Below are positions 44,659 to 54,143 of a DNA stretch of 64,000 bases, in pieces. The stretch's first letter is position 1. Each line of letters begins with the position of its first letter. The stretch covers positions 1 through 64,000 of the forward strand of contig JACKFH010000016.1 in the NCBI GenBank assembly GCA_020632575.1, read 5' to 3'. Below the pieces are notes generated by a model that saw only the letters and a program-made list of their open reading frames with translations, was not told where the DNA came from and made no database searches. The position numbers and the translations under genes were made by a program. This stretch comes from Candidatus Omnitrophota bacterium (GTDB lineage: Bacteria > Hinthialibacterota > Hinthialibacteria > OLB16).

Positions 44659-44867
44659 CTCATCCATCCCTTTCAAAAAAAAGACATCCCCCCAAACTCA
44701 TGAGGAGAACATTGCAGTTGAACATCCTAAAATATGGATCGAGAATACCACAATACTTTAGATTTCTGAAGGATCGAATTTCAATTGAGGCAAAATCTTT
44801 TCTGCATCGATTGAGGCCGAGTGGCCATGGGATCACTTCTTCCAGCCGATTTAGATTCATAACCCCG

Positions 44868-46388
44868 CTATCGCCTTTTCTTCGGAATCTCCCCTAACTC
44901 GAGCACGTCGATTCCCAGAAAATAACCCGGCGATTCGGAACCCTTTAATTTGGACTGGGGGTTGCACCCCACATTGCGGAATTTGAGAGTGTGATCGCCC
45001 TTGGCGAGTGAATGGACTCCCAAGGAAACGGGTTGAACTTTGACCTCAGGGCTGTACAAGTCCACTGTAATTGGCTTTTCGATATCGTCCAGACGGATTT
45101 CGTAGATTCCGTAATCCCAAGATGAGGTCAGGATCGCTTGGACTGAAACTCTCTCCAGATCTCCTTCCACATGGAAAGGCAGCGACAACTCGGAATTCGG
45201 GAGATGGGCCTGGAAAAGCAATTGCTTTTCTCCACTCCACTGCCCGCCGTTCTGTTCGATGACCGCGCCGGTCGAGTGTTGGATACCGTCGGCGCAGGTC
45301 TCCGCCTCGATGCGGATCTTCTTCTTGGTGCGCTCCGCGAGCGGTGGCAAGGGTGTGTACCCCGTGGGTTCATCCTTTTGATACCAGAACGCCACGCTCG
45401 CAAAATCGTCGGCGCGCTCCTCGTACCCCGTTAGCACTTTTCCGTTCTCGTCGTGACGGCTCCCCTTGTGCTCGATTTCGACACGGATGGATTTTTCAAA
45501 TCGGATGGGATCTTGGATATGCCAGCGATAAGCGGTCACCCGGTCGCCCGCGTCGAAACCCTCCCAGATCGGAACGCCATGATTCATCTGTGTGAACTCG
45601 CGAAATCCCCATGCATCGGAAAAGTAATCCTCGGTTCCGGTTCCTTTGTAAGAAGGCTCCTCTTCGCCGTCGATGTAAATGAAATCGTCACCTTCGCCGA
45701 ACCAACCCTGCTCCGCGAATTGAGCCGAAAGCACCGTGCCGACATAGACTCCCTCGCCTTCAGTCTCCAGGATCAGATAATTCGTTCCAGATACACAGGG
45801 GAATTCCTGACGGTATCTCGCGTGAAAGTAAGCGGTGTCTTTTGGCAGCGCCGGAAACGACGCCCAGTCCACATACGAATAGAATGCATTCACCCGTTTG
45901 TCCGACTCGTTGGTCACGGTCAGTCGGATCCTCCGATAGAAAGGCATCCTCCAGAAGGAGTTGTAGGCTCTCCCGTCAGAGGAAATCTCATAGACCGCGG
46001 ACTGGTAGGCCCGTTTCAGTCCATGCCCCACCGCGAAGAAATCGCCGAGCGGACACTCGACCCCCGGAACCTCGCTATCGTCGTAATAGACTCGGAACAC
46101 GAGAGACTGCGGGTAGTCGGGATCCTCCGCGGAGATCGTGAACCAGAGGTGACGGATCTCGCCTGGCCCCTCAAGTTCGGCCAAGGTCAGCGTATCTCCG
46201 GGCTCGATCGGTCGCGCGTCCGCATTCCCATTTTGCCAGTCGTTCGCATCCGAGGATGAAGTCCGGCGCGTTTGCTCATTCCTGAGAACCGACAGATCCT
46301 CCAAACCGGCGTGAGATCCCTCGTTTGCGAAACCGACACTTAATGCCATTCCAGCGACCAATAGAAATCCAAACCTTAATCTGCACAT
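44868..46388 (-). CDS. Exported GH172-family (DUF2961) glycosidase
   Basis: The 506-aa protein has a signal peptide (LRFGFLLVAGMALSVGFA). The beta-jellyroll DUF2961 core shows EGPGEIRHLWFTI, FRVYYDDSEVPGVECPLGD, and GTGTEDYFSDAWGFRE, the last being a highly conserved GH172 segment. GH172 members include alpha-D-arabinofuranosidases and difructose-forming fructanases. ATG 46388 was chosen because GGGAGGG lies 6 bases upstream; the open frame extends 32 codons further. A C-terminal carbohydrate-binding-like region follows (RIEAETCADGI). It is divergently arranged with the GH78 gene and shares a 262-bp promoter region. Confidence 0.88.
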   Translation of the reverse strand: MCRLRFGFLLVAGMALSVGFANEGSHAGLEDLSVLRNEQTRRTSSSDANDWQNGNADARPIEPGDTLTLAELEGPGEIRHLWFTISAEDPDYPQSLVFRVYYDDSEVPGVECPLGDFFAVGHGLKRAYQSAVYEISSDGRAYNSFWRMPFYRRIRLTVTNESDKRVNAFYSYVDWASFPALPKDTAYFHARYRQEFPCVSGTNYLILETEGEGVYVGTVLSAQFAEQGWFGEGDDFIYIDGEEEPSYKGTGTEDYFSDAWGFREFTQMNHGVPIWEGFDAGDRVTAYRWHIQDPIRFEKSIRVEIEHKGSRHDENGKVLTGYEERADDFASVAFWYQKDEPTGYTPLPPLAERTKKKIRIEAETCADGIQHSTGAVIEQNGGQWSGEKQLLFQAHLPNSELSLPFHVEGDLERVSVQAILTSSWDYGIYEIRLDDIEKPITVDLYSPEVKVQPVSLGVHSLAKGDHTLKFRNVGCNPQSKLKGSESPGYFLGIDVLELGEIPKKRR

Positions 46389-46650
46389 ACAACCCTCCCT
46401 CATTCGTGACGGGGATTTTATTCCTTTCCCGTCGGAAGTTGCAGGGCGTAAACGAATCGGGACCCATTTCATCGTCGGAGACACATCCGAGTAAACACGA
46501 AGAATAGTGTAATTGAGGTTGGAATGAATGTTTGACAGCCACGAGTTCCTGACATAATTTTATGGCTTCCTCCCATTGCCCCTGGGCCGAAGAATCGATT
46601 TCGAGAGAGGATTGGTCGAGCAGGATCTTGATGTTTCTTGAATAGGACTC

Positions 46651-48984
46651 ATGATGACAAACCGTTTGATTCGCACTTTATTTCTGTTGGCGCTAACGGG
46701 TCAGGTTCAATACTCCCAAGCGTCTCCCCCTTTCCAAGCCGCCCAATGGATCGCACCAAAAAATAAGGCTGCCGACATGGCCGGGACACCGCTGTTTCGC
46801 AAGGAGTTTTCGGTCAAGGCTAAGCCGACTCAGGCAACCCTTCGGATTGTGGGCCTGGGCGATTACGATTTTTGGATCAATGGCCGGAAACCGACCGAGG
46901 TGGGGATCAATCAGCCGTGGTCTCAATATGAGAAGACCCTCTACTATCGAGATTTCGACATCACCTCTTTGATTGATTCCGGAACGAATTGCGTCGGCAT
47001 TCTTCTGACCAACTCTTTTTGGAATAACCCCGACGCTCCCGCCGGTCGTTACAACAAGGGTGGACCTCAGACAGAAGCGCAAGAGCCGTATTTGCTCAGT
47101 GCGGAGGTGATTTTGAAATTTCAGGATTCCTCCACTCTTCGAGTCGGGACCGATGAATCGTGGCGCGTCTCGGAAGGGCCGATCACTTTTTCCCACATCT
47201 TTGGCGGTGAGGATTTCGATGCCCGGCGTGTTCAGAATGGTTGGGCTTCTGCTGGATTCGATGCAAGCGAATGGTCTTTCGCTCGACTGGCGGCGGAACC
47301 TCCCGCGCAGTTGGAGCCCATGTTCTTTCTGGGGATCGAGGCGTTCGAGCCGAACGTAGCGGCTACGATCAAAGAAACCTCCCCCGGCGTCTTCCTTTAC
47401 AGTTTCCCCGCTAACACTGCGGCGCAGTTAAGCGTCGAGTTGGAGGGCGGTCAGCCCGGCAATCGAATCCACTTTCTCTGCGGCGAACACAAGAACGATC
47501 GGGACCGGCTCTTCGGCGGTTACCTCGTCGGGTGCGACATCGTGACCGATGGGGGTCCGTTGATCCATCAATGGTCCTCGTTCTATCTCGGCTTTCAATT
47601 TGTGGAAGTGACTGGCGCGGTTCCCAATGGACATGAGAATTCAAACAACCTCCCGGTTATTCGCAAATTGGAGCAGGTTCCAGTTCATGCCGGGCTGAAA
47701 TCGGTCGGAACCTTCCACTGCTCCAGCGATTTGTACAACCGAACCCATGACCTCATCGACACGGCGATGCGATCGAATATGAGTTGGGTGATGACCGATT
47801 GCCCGCATCGGGAGAAACTCGGCTGGCTCGAATGCGCTTACCTTCTCGCTCCGACCTTCCTCTACCGATACGATGGCCGGGAGTGGTTCGCCAAGATCGC
47901 TCACGATATCCGTGATGCTCAGGAATCCAGTGGACGGGTCCTGACTGTCGCTCCGAGTTATCCGGCGGGTCGTTTTCCGGGGGACTTTAATTGGACAGTG
48001 GAGTGGGGCGCCGCGGCGGTGATGGTTCCCTGGCGCCATTACCAGTGGTTTGGCGATCCACGGATTCTCGAGGACAACTTCGACATGATGTGTCGATTCA
48101 CCGATTACATCCAGACCGAATCCGAGGATGGGCTCGCCCCCGGAGGACTCGGGGATTGGTACGATTACGGCCACGGCCAACCACCGGGTCCTTCAAGGTT
48201 CACCCCCACGGAACTGACCGCGACCGCGACCTGGGCGCTTTGCGCCCTCACTGTGTCGCGTGCGGCGGAAGCCTTGGGGAGGGTGGAGGAAGCGGCGAAG
48301 TACCGTGACCTCCATGACAAAATTGCCGCGGAGTTTCGACGCCATTTCCAGGATCCCGATACGCGAAAAATCCAAAACAATGGAAGCGCGCAATGCTCAA
48401 GCGCGATGGCGCTCTGTGCGGACCTTGTCCCCGCTTCCGACCGGGCGATGCTGCTGAAGGATATCCTCGACGATCTGGAAGTCCGCGATTATCAACAGAC
48501 CCCAGGCGATGTGGGGCATGTCTATTTCATCCGAGCGTTGGCTGAGGCGGGACGGTCGGACATCCTCCACAAAGTGTATTCGCGCGAGGGGACCGGCAGC
48601 TACGGCGGCATTCTTGCAAAAGGTCTGAGTTCCTTGCCGGAAACCTGGGACGCCATGATGGATGGATACCAATCCCTTAACCACTGCATGTTGGGACACG
48701 TGATGGAATGGTTCTATGGCTATGTCGGGGGGATTCGTCAGAAACCTGGGGGGATTGGCTGGCGGGAAGTTGTGATCGCCCCAAACCCTGGGAGTCTTTC
48801 CAGCGCCGAGACGACCCTTGAGGCCCCAACGGGTCAGATTGTCAGCCGTTGGAGTGTCGAAAATGGTGTGTTCTCGCTCGAGGCGGAAATCCCCGAAGGA
48901 GTCGAGGCTGTCGCTATCCTTCCTTCCGGAAAAAAGCAGCCCTTGAAGAGCGGTTTTCAAACCCTTGTCGAGGCATATCCGTAA
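46651..48984 (+). CDS. Exported GH78-family alpha-L-rhamnosidase
   Basis: The 777-aa product starts with a signal peptide (LIRTLFLLALTGQVQYSQA). N-terminal beta domains carry the typical ARxV-type jellyroll (TLRIVGLGDYDFWINGRK, then YYRDFDITSLI). The catalytic (alpha/alpha)6 barrel follows, with DCPHREKLGW near 384-393 and the later signature ETWDAMMDGYQSLNHCMLG, then HVMEWFYGYVGGI. A C-terminal beta domain closes it. GH78 inverting enzymes release alpha-L-rhamnose from pectin, gellan and other heteropolysaccharides. AGGAC lies before the ATG; a second ATG follows directly. The gene converges with the GH99-like gene, with only 5 bases between stop codons, and no terminator hairpin separates them. 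Confidence 0.92.
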   Translation: MMTNRLIRTLFLLALTGQVQYSQASPPFQAAQWIAPKNKAADMAGTPLFRKEFSVKAKPTQATLRIVGLGDYDFWINGRKPTEVGINQPWSQYEKTLYYRDFDITSLIDSGTNCVGILLTNSFWNNPDAPAGRYNKGGPQTEAQEPYLLSAEVILKFQDSSTLRVGTDESWRVSEGPITFSHIFGGEDFDARRVQNGWASAGFDASEWSFARLAAEPPAQLEPMFFLGIEAFEPNVAATIKETSPGVFLYSFPANTAAQLSVELEGGQPGNRIHFLCGEHKNDRDRLFGGYLVGCDIVTDGGPLIHQWSSFYLGFQFVEVTGAVPNGHENSNNLPVIRKLEQVPVHAGLKSVGTFHCSSDLYNRTHDLIDTAMRSNMSWVMTDCPHREKLGWLECAYLLAPTFLYRYDGREWFAKIAHDIRDAQESSGRVLTVAPSYPAGRFPGDFNWTVEWGAAAVMVPWRHYQWFGDPRILEDNFDMMCRFTDYIQTESEDGLAPGGLGDWYDYGHGQPPGPSRFTPTELTATATWALCALTVSRAAEALGRVEEAAKYRDLHDKIAAEFRRHFQDPDTRKIQNNGSAQCSSAMALCADLVPASDRAMLLKDILDDLEVRDYQQTPGDVGHVYFIRALAEAGRSDILHKVYSREGTGSYGGILAKGLSSLPETWDAMMDGYQSLNHCMLGHVMEWFYGYVGGIRQKPGGIGWREVVIAPNPGSLSSAETTLEAPTGQIVSRWSVENGVFSLEAEIPEGVEAVAILPSGKKQPLKSGFQTLVEAYP

Positions 48985-48989
48985 AAGGA

Positions 48990-51215
48990 TCAGGGAGAGG
49001 GTTCGATCCCACCGCCTGGAACAACGAGGGGAAGCTCGAGCCAAGCCAGACCGATATCCCGATTCATGTGGCTGGTCGAGTTTCCATCGATGCCATCGTA
49101 GAAGATCGCGAGTCGGTCGCCGACTTTCAGGACGGAGGGGAGACCGATCGCTCCCTTTGACCACGTGCAGTTGGAAGAGTCGAGAACGATCGCCTTGTTC
49201 TCCGGGTTCCATTTGTTGAGATCCTGACTCCAATAGACCCAGATGGCGTCCGTGTACTCTCCCGCCCCAATGCCGACATGATTGGTGAAGAGGAACCAGG
49301 TTTGGTTGGTCTCCTCGAAATACAGGGATGAGTTCTCGATCTGCTCCTCGAGAGGAACGATCGGTTCGGGATCGATCGCCCACGGTCCGTTCAGATCCTT
49401 CGTCCGGGCGATCCCCAGTGTCCGCTTCGTGCCATCGCTGTTGGTGGCGGCGCTGAAGAACTGCAGGTATTCGTTATCTTTCTTGACGATGAACCCGGGG
49501 CTTGCGGTGACTGTGTAGTAAGTGTCCGGTTGGGTTCGGAAAGGGATCACCTCTTTCTGTTTGATCCAGGGACCGCTCGGCGAATCGCTCTTCGCTTTCA
49601 TGGTGAGGTAAGGGAACGCGGGGATGCGATCCGGCGCCGGGCTGGTGTTGGGGGTCCCGAGGTAGAAGAGATGCCAGTCCTCGTTTTCTTGAAAAGTCAC
49701 CCCGTAGCTCGCGCTCTTGGAGTCCTCCTCATCCGGCGCACCGAGGGCGAGGATGGGGCCTTTCTTCTCCCACTGAACCAGGTCATCGCTGATGGCGAGT
49801 GAGCTGAGCCAACCTGTTGGCCCGGCGGCGTCATAGTGCAGGTAATATTTTCCATCGGACTCGAACACCCAGACATCGCGCGCCCCATAGATGTCGCACT
49901 GGTTGGGGCCATCGCCATGACGCAGCACGACTCCCTGGTCCTTGGCCTCCATCCTCCATTTGGCTGTCGGCCTCCCATCTCGATAGGCCAAGTCTTTGAA
50001 CACGGTCCGGATCGCTTCGAGGTATTTCATTCCATGTCGGGTGTCGGGTTCCAAATAACTCCCTTCCGTCCATTCGTTCCAGGAGTTCACGGTCAAGATT
50101 CTCTGGTCGCGGGGTTGGGTTTCCAGGTAATCGCGAAGGGCGAAGAGGCGTTCCTCAAAAGCCTCCGGCGTACTCCCGCTCATAATGGGAGTGTAGGGGT
50201 AACCCGCATTGATGAACTGTCCCTCCTGGTCGGTTCGTGGACTGGAATCCCAACCGACCGTAGCGTTCGGGTAGTAGGGAAGATCGTACTTGGTTCCGGC
50301 TCGATGGCAGTAGTCCATGTATTTCTCGAAAACCGTCCGGTAGGGAGTTAACGGGAATTCGTTCAATGGAACATGATGGACCCAGACATAAGAGGTGACG
50401 CTATCGAATCCCAATTCGTGAATCAGCGCGGCGGGATCCTCCACGACTTTTTCATTGGGAAGAATGGTTCGCCCCCACATCACGATATTTAGATGGAGGT
50501 CAGGGAACCCAGCGGATTTTGTCTTCTCTCGAAATCGATCAAGCGCTTGTCGGGCGCCTTCAATCCCCCCAAGGCCGTCTAGAAAAGCCGAGAGATCGTA
50601 AATGGAGAAATAAGGGCGCCCCTCGATCTTCCAGTAGGATGGATGCGAGAAGTATTTGTCGATGATAGTGTCGGTGACCACCTCGAAGGTCGAGGAGGTC
50701 ACCGATCCGGGGTAGAGGAGTTCCGGATCGTGATCGAGCGTTCGTGGGAAGATTTCCATCCAATCGTGGTTGGCCCACATGAGCGCGAATTTGACTCTGT
50801 CGTTGTTTTTCGCCTCTAGAAATCCTTTCTCGAGTCCTCCTTGCAAGAAGGGGCCATTGTACCAATACCAATCGAAGATGAAGGCGTCGATGCCATGATC
50901 CGCGGCCGCGTCGATTTTCCACGCCATCACCTTGGGGTCGGATTCGTCCTCATAGCCTCGCTCCGGGATTCTTGGCTGGTCGTGATTCTCGAATCTTGGC
51001 CGGGCCTTCTTGACCAACTCCCACTCGGTCCAACCCTCTCCGTACATCGCCTCGCGTCTTGGGTCCGGGTGATAGCTGGGGAAATAGTAGGCCGCGACCG
51101 TGTATCTCGATTCGTCGTTTGGAGTGATCGGATTCTCGCCCGCGACTCCGTCCAGATAAGAACGAGGGACGAATCCAATAAAGAGGATAAGGACTACCAA
51201 CAGGGTTCGATTCAC
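48990..51215 (-). CDS. Exported GH99-like (WbsX-type) protein fused to a five-bladed glycosidase-type propeller
   Basis: This 741-aa protein has a signal peptide (LLVVLILFIGFVPRSY). Residues about 38-390 form a GH99-like/WbsX TIM barrel (YTVAAYYFPSYH, GIDAFIFDWYWYN, FALMWANHDW, VNSWNEWTEGSYLEPD). Residues about 425-735 resemble a GH43/32-type five-bladed propeller (YGARDVWVFESDGKYYLHYD, SDDLVQWEKKG, IGLPSVLKVGDRLAIFYDG). The start is GTG 51215 with GGGAGG 9 bases upstream; an out-of-frame ATG overlaps just before it. GH99-like domains include endo-alpha-mannanases and uncharacterised polysaccharide-modifying proteins. The fusion suggests two activities or one activity plus binding. Specificity is unknown. 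Confidence 0.85.
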   Translation of the reverse strand: MNRTLLVVLILFIGFVPRSYLDGVAGENPITPNDESRYTVAAYYFPSYHPDPRREAMYGEGWTEWELVKKARPRFENHDQPRIPERGYEDESDPKVMAWKIDAAADHGIDAFIFDWYWYNGPFLQGGLEKGFLEAKNNDRVKFALMWANHDWMEIFPRTLDHDPELLYPGSVTSSTFEVVTDTIIDKYFSHPSYWKIEGRPYFSIYDLSAFLDGLGGIEGARQALDRFREKTKSAGFPDLHLNIVMWGRTILPNEKVVEDPAALIHELGFDSVTSYVWVHHVPLNEFPLTPYRTVFEKYMDYCHRAGTKYDLPYYPNATVGWDSSPRTDQEGQFINAGYPYTPIMSGSTPEAFEERLFALRDYLETQPRDQRILTVNSWNEWTEGSYLEPDTRHGMKYLEAIRTVFKDLAYRDGRPTAKWRMEAKDQGVVLRHGDGPNQCDIYGARDVWVFESDGKYYLHYDAAGPTGWLSSLAISDDLVQWEKKGPILALGAPDEEDSKSASYGVTFQENEDWHLFYLGTPNTSPAPDRIPAFPYLTMKAKSDSPSGPWIKQKEVIPFRTQPDTYYTVTASPGFIVKKDNEYLQFFSAATNSDGTKRTLGIARTKDLNGPWAIDPEPIVPLEEQIENSSLYFEETNQTWFLFTNHVGIGAGEYTDAIWVYWSQDLNKWNPENKAIVLDSSNCTWSKGAIGLPSVLKVGDRLAIFYDGIDGNSTSHMNRDIGLAWLELPLVVPGGGIEPSP

Positions 51216-51551
51216 AGCACATGGCCTCCCGATTCGATGCGATTGGGCGATTGGGAACAGGGCGGAAACGGGGGTATTCTAGACCAGCGCCAGCAGGGAG
51301 ATAGTGGAGGGCGAAGGGGATGCAATTGACTGGAACCCTGTTTTGATGGTTTACAATCACCGGAGGCGCTCTCATCCCTTTTCAGGCGCGCCTCCTTATC
51401 GAATCGCTAGTCGAAAAAATTCCCCTTGCCACTTTTGACAGTATCCAGATAGGATAGGATTATCGGAAATGTATTCGAGGGATGGGCTCCTTTTGGGTGG
51501 AATGGGGCCGACATGCCTTCTCATCCTCGTAATGTGGACAAGTAAACTAGA
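51216..51551. other. Divergent intergenic region between the GH99-like and PSD1 genes
   Basis: This 336-bp region separates two genes pointing away from each other, so it should hold both promoters. A sigma-70-like promoter pointing right is annotated separately at 51435-51463. I see no matching clear promoter for the left-going gene, no open frame with a motif and no RNA structure. Confidence 0.5.
51435..51463 (+). promoter_or_regulatory. Predicted sigma-70-type promoter of the PSD1/DUF1501 operon
   Basis: A perfect TTGACA (51435-51440) is followed after 17 bases by GATTAT (51458-51463), a four-of-six match to the -10 box. It lies about 89 bases upstream of the PSD1 start codon on the coding strand. 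The consensus spacing makes it the best promoter candidate in the window, but promoter consensus in this phylum is not established. Confidence 0.5.
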
Positions 51552-54122
51552 ATGTTACTGAGATTAAGTGTCGTTTTAGCGCTTCTGTGGATGGCGACCC
51601 TTGAGTCCTTCGGAGGATCGACGGATTCAATTGGCGCGAGGGATGTGCCGGATTTTAGTCGGGATATTCGTCCGATCCTTTCCGAGAATTGCTTTCAATG
51701 CCACGGTCCCGATAAAGAGACGAGGAAGGCGGGATTGCGCCTCGACACCCGTGATGGAATCTTTGAGGAACGTGGCGGTTACCATCCAGTTTTTCCCGGC
51801 GATCTCGATGCCAGCGAACTTTATTCTCGAATCACCTCAAGCGATGAGGATGAGCGGATGCCTCCAAAGGCTTCCAATCGAAGTTTATCGGAGGCGCAGA
51901 TTGATCTGATCCGACGTTGGATCGAGAACGGCGCTCCTTGGAACCAACACTGGGCCTATATTCCTCCGGTACGTCCTGATGTTCCCACAGAAATCCCCAA
52001 AGATTTTCGAGCCACCAACCCCATCGACCATTTCGTTGCTCAAAAGCTGATGGAGGTCGGACTGTCCCAGTCGGAGAGGGCCTCGAAAGAAACCCTGCTG
52101 CGAAGGGTTTCTCTCGATCTGATTGGGCTTCCACCCTCGCCGGATGAAATTAAGGCGTTCCTGGCGGATGACTCTCCCGATGCCTATGAGAAGGTGGTGG
52201 ACCGTTTGCTCTCGAGCGAACGGTTTGGCGAGCGTTGGGCGCGGCCCTGGTTGGACCTCGCTCGATACGCCGATTCCAATGGCTTCCAGGCGGATCAGTT
52301 GCGTCCCTCTTGGGCTTATCGCGACTATGTGATTAACGCGCTCAATCACAATGTCCCTTTCGATCGGTTCACCATTGACCAAATTGCAGGCGATCTTCTT
52401 CCGAACCCGACAGTGAATCAGCTGGTCGCGACCGGGTTTCATCGGACAGTCACCTGTAATGTGGAGGCGGGGGTCGACCCCGAGGAGAACCGAGTGAATC
52501 AAATCGTGGATCGGGTGAACACCACCGCCACAGTCTGGCTCGGAACCACTCTCGAATGCGCGCAGTGTCACGATCACAAATACGATCCGATCAGCACCAA
52601 GGAGTATTATCAGTTCTTCGATTTCTTCAATAACACTCCGCTGGAAGTCTCGTTGCCGGATGACAACAACGACGTTTCTCACGACTTCGTGGGTCCTTAT
52701 CTCGACTTGCCAATAAGCGAGCAGCGAGAGAAGAAACTCAGCTCCCTTGAGGAGGAGTTGGACGGAATGAAGAAACAGTCCGATTTCCTCAAAGAGGAGA
52801 AAGAAAGTGGGCTCGCCGACTGGGAGGCAACAGCCCTGGCGAAACTTGAGGAGGAGACGGCATCAGTCGACATCCCGGAGAATGTGGTTGACGTCTTGAG
52901 AAAGGATTCCTCCGAAAGGAACAACAAACAAAAAGAGATACTCCGCGATCACTATCTGAGCACCAATCCGGAAATTTCCCAGTTGAACGCCGCCATGGAA
53001 GAGGTGGAAGGCGAGATCGGCCAGCTGAAACCGATTCAAACGCTCGTGATGGAAGAGATGGATGAACCGCGATCGACACATGTCATGGCGCGTGGGAATT
53101 ATCTGGATCAAGGGGAAGAGGTCGCTTCTCAAACACCCGCGTTCCTTCATCCCTTCGATGAAGACCTTCCACGGAACCGCCTCGGTTTGGCCAAATGGTT
53201 GGTGGACAAGAGAAATCCGCTGATCGCGCGTGTGACAGTGAACCGTTGGTGGGCGGAGATTTTTGGGAAGGGGATCGTTCGGACGCTCGAGGATTTCGGG
53301 ATGCAATCCGAACCCCCTACGCATCAGGATTTGCTGGACTGGCTTGCGGTCGAGTTCATGGATAGCGGTTGGGACATGAAACACATGTTGCGCCTCATGG
53401 TCCTTTCCGAAACCTACAAGCAGACTTCGGATTTGAATGAAACCCTTTTGGAGAAAGACCCAAAGAATCTCTATTATGCCCGTGCGCCTCGATTCCGACT
53501 GGATGCAGAGACGATCCGGGACCAAGCATTGTTTGTGTCCGGGCTGTTATCGACCGAGATGTATGGCGCGCCGGTCATGCCTTACCAACCGCCGGGTGTC
53601 TGGAATCAGACAGGGCGCAACGAACCGGTGTGGGAAGAACAGGCGGACTCGAACCGATGGCGTCGGGGAGTTTATGTGGTCTACCGAAGGGCCGCGCCTT
53701 ATCCAAGTTTTGTCAATTTCGATGCACCCGACCGAAGCGCTTGCACCGTACAAAGGTCTCGAACCAATACCTCGACTCAAGCCTTGACCCTGCTCAACGA
53801 TCCCGCTTATGTCGAGATGGCGCTTGCGCTCGCCGATCGCATTTTGTGCGAAGCGCCCAGTGAGGATTTGAAGTCAAGGATTGAATACGCCATGGAGTTG
53901 GTCGTCGGGCGGCCCGCCAAGGAAAGGGAACTCGAGACTCTGTCGGAAGCGTTGGAGGAACAAATTGCGCTCTTTGCCGAGAACCCAAACGAAGCGGCGG
54001 AGTTCTTGGAGTCCTCCTCGGAATACTATAAACCCGTCCATCGGGACAAGAACGAATTGGCCGCATGGCTGTTTGTCGCTAATGTTCTCTTGAATCTGGA
54101 CGAGACAATCACGAAAGGATGA
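51552..54122 (+). CDS. Exported PSD1 protein (cytochrome-like domain plus DUF1549 and DUF1553)
   Basis: The 856-aa product has a signal peptide (LRLSVVLALLWMATLESFGG). A planctomycete-type cytochrome c domain carries CFQCH (Cys47, Cys50, His51) and a later DERMPP that could supply the Met ligand. DUF1549 follows (about 150-380) with a second CAQCH-DHKYDP motif near 336-341, so two haem sites are possible. A charged coiled-coil segment (about 390-500) precedes DUF1553 (about 530-830; NRWWAEIFGKGIVRTLEDFG and QALTLLNDPAYVEMA). PSD1 proteins are a hallmark of planctomycetes and relatives; their role, sometimes linked to sugar or aldehyde oxidation, is not proven. It is followed after 21 bases by the DUF1501 gene. 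Confidence 0.93.
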   Translation: MLLRLSVVLALLWMATLESFGGSTDSIGARDVPDFSRDIRPILSENCFQCHGPDKETRKAGLRLDTRDGIFEERGGYHPVFPGDLDASELYSRITSSDEDERMPPKASNRSLSEAQIDLIRRWIENGAPWNQHWAYIPPVRPDVPTEIPKDFRATNPIDHFVAQKLMEVGLSQSERASKETLLRRVSLDLIGLPPSPDEIKAFLADDSPDAYEKVVDRLLSSERFGERWARPWLDLARYADSNGFQADQLRPSWAYRDYVINALNHNVPFDRFTIDQIAGDLLPNPTVNQLVATGFHRTVTCNVEAGVDPEENRVNQIVDRVNTTATVWLGTTLECAQCHDHKYDPISTKEYYQFFDFFNNTPLEVSLPDDNNDVSHDFVGPYLDLPISEQREKKLSSLEEELDGMKKQSDFLKEEKESGLADWEATALAKLEEETASVDIPENVVDVLRKDSSERNNKQKEILRDHYLSTNPEISQLNAAMEEVEGEIGQLKPIQTLVMEEMDEPRSTHVMARGNYLDQGEEVASQTPAFLHPFDEDLPRNRLGLAKWLVDKRNPLIARVTVNRWWAEIFGKGIVRTLEDFGMQSEPPTHQDLLDWLAVEFMDSGWDMKHMLRLMVLSETYKQTSDLNETLLEKDPKNLYYARAPRFRLDAETIRDQALFVSGLLSTEMYGAPVMPYQPPGVWNQTGRNEPVWEEQADSNRWRRGVYVVYRRAAPYPSFVNFDAPDRSACTVQRSRTNTSTQALTLLNDPAYVEMALALADRILCEAPSEDLKSRIEYAMELVVGRPAKERELETLSEALEEQIALFAENPNEAAEFLESSSEYYKPVHRDKNELAAWLFVANVLLNLDETITKG

Positions 54123-54143
54123 CCCTAGCGCCAAGGGATTGTC

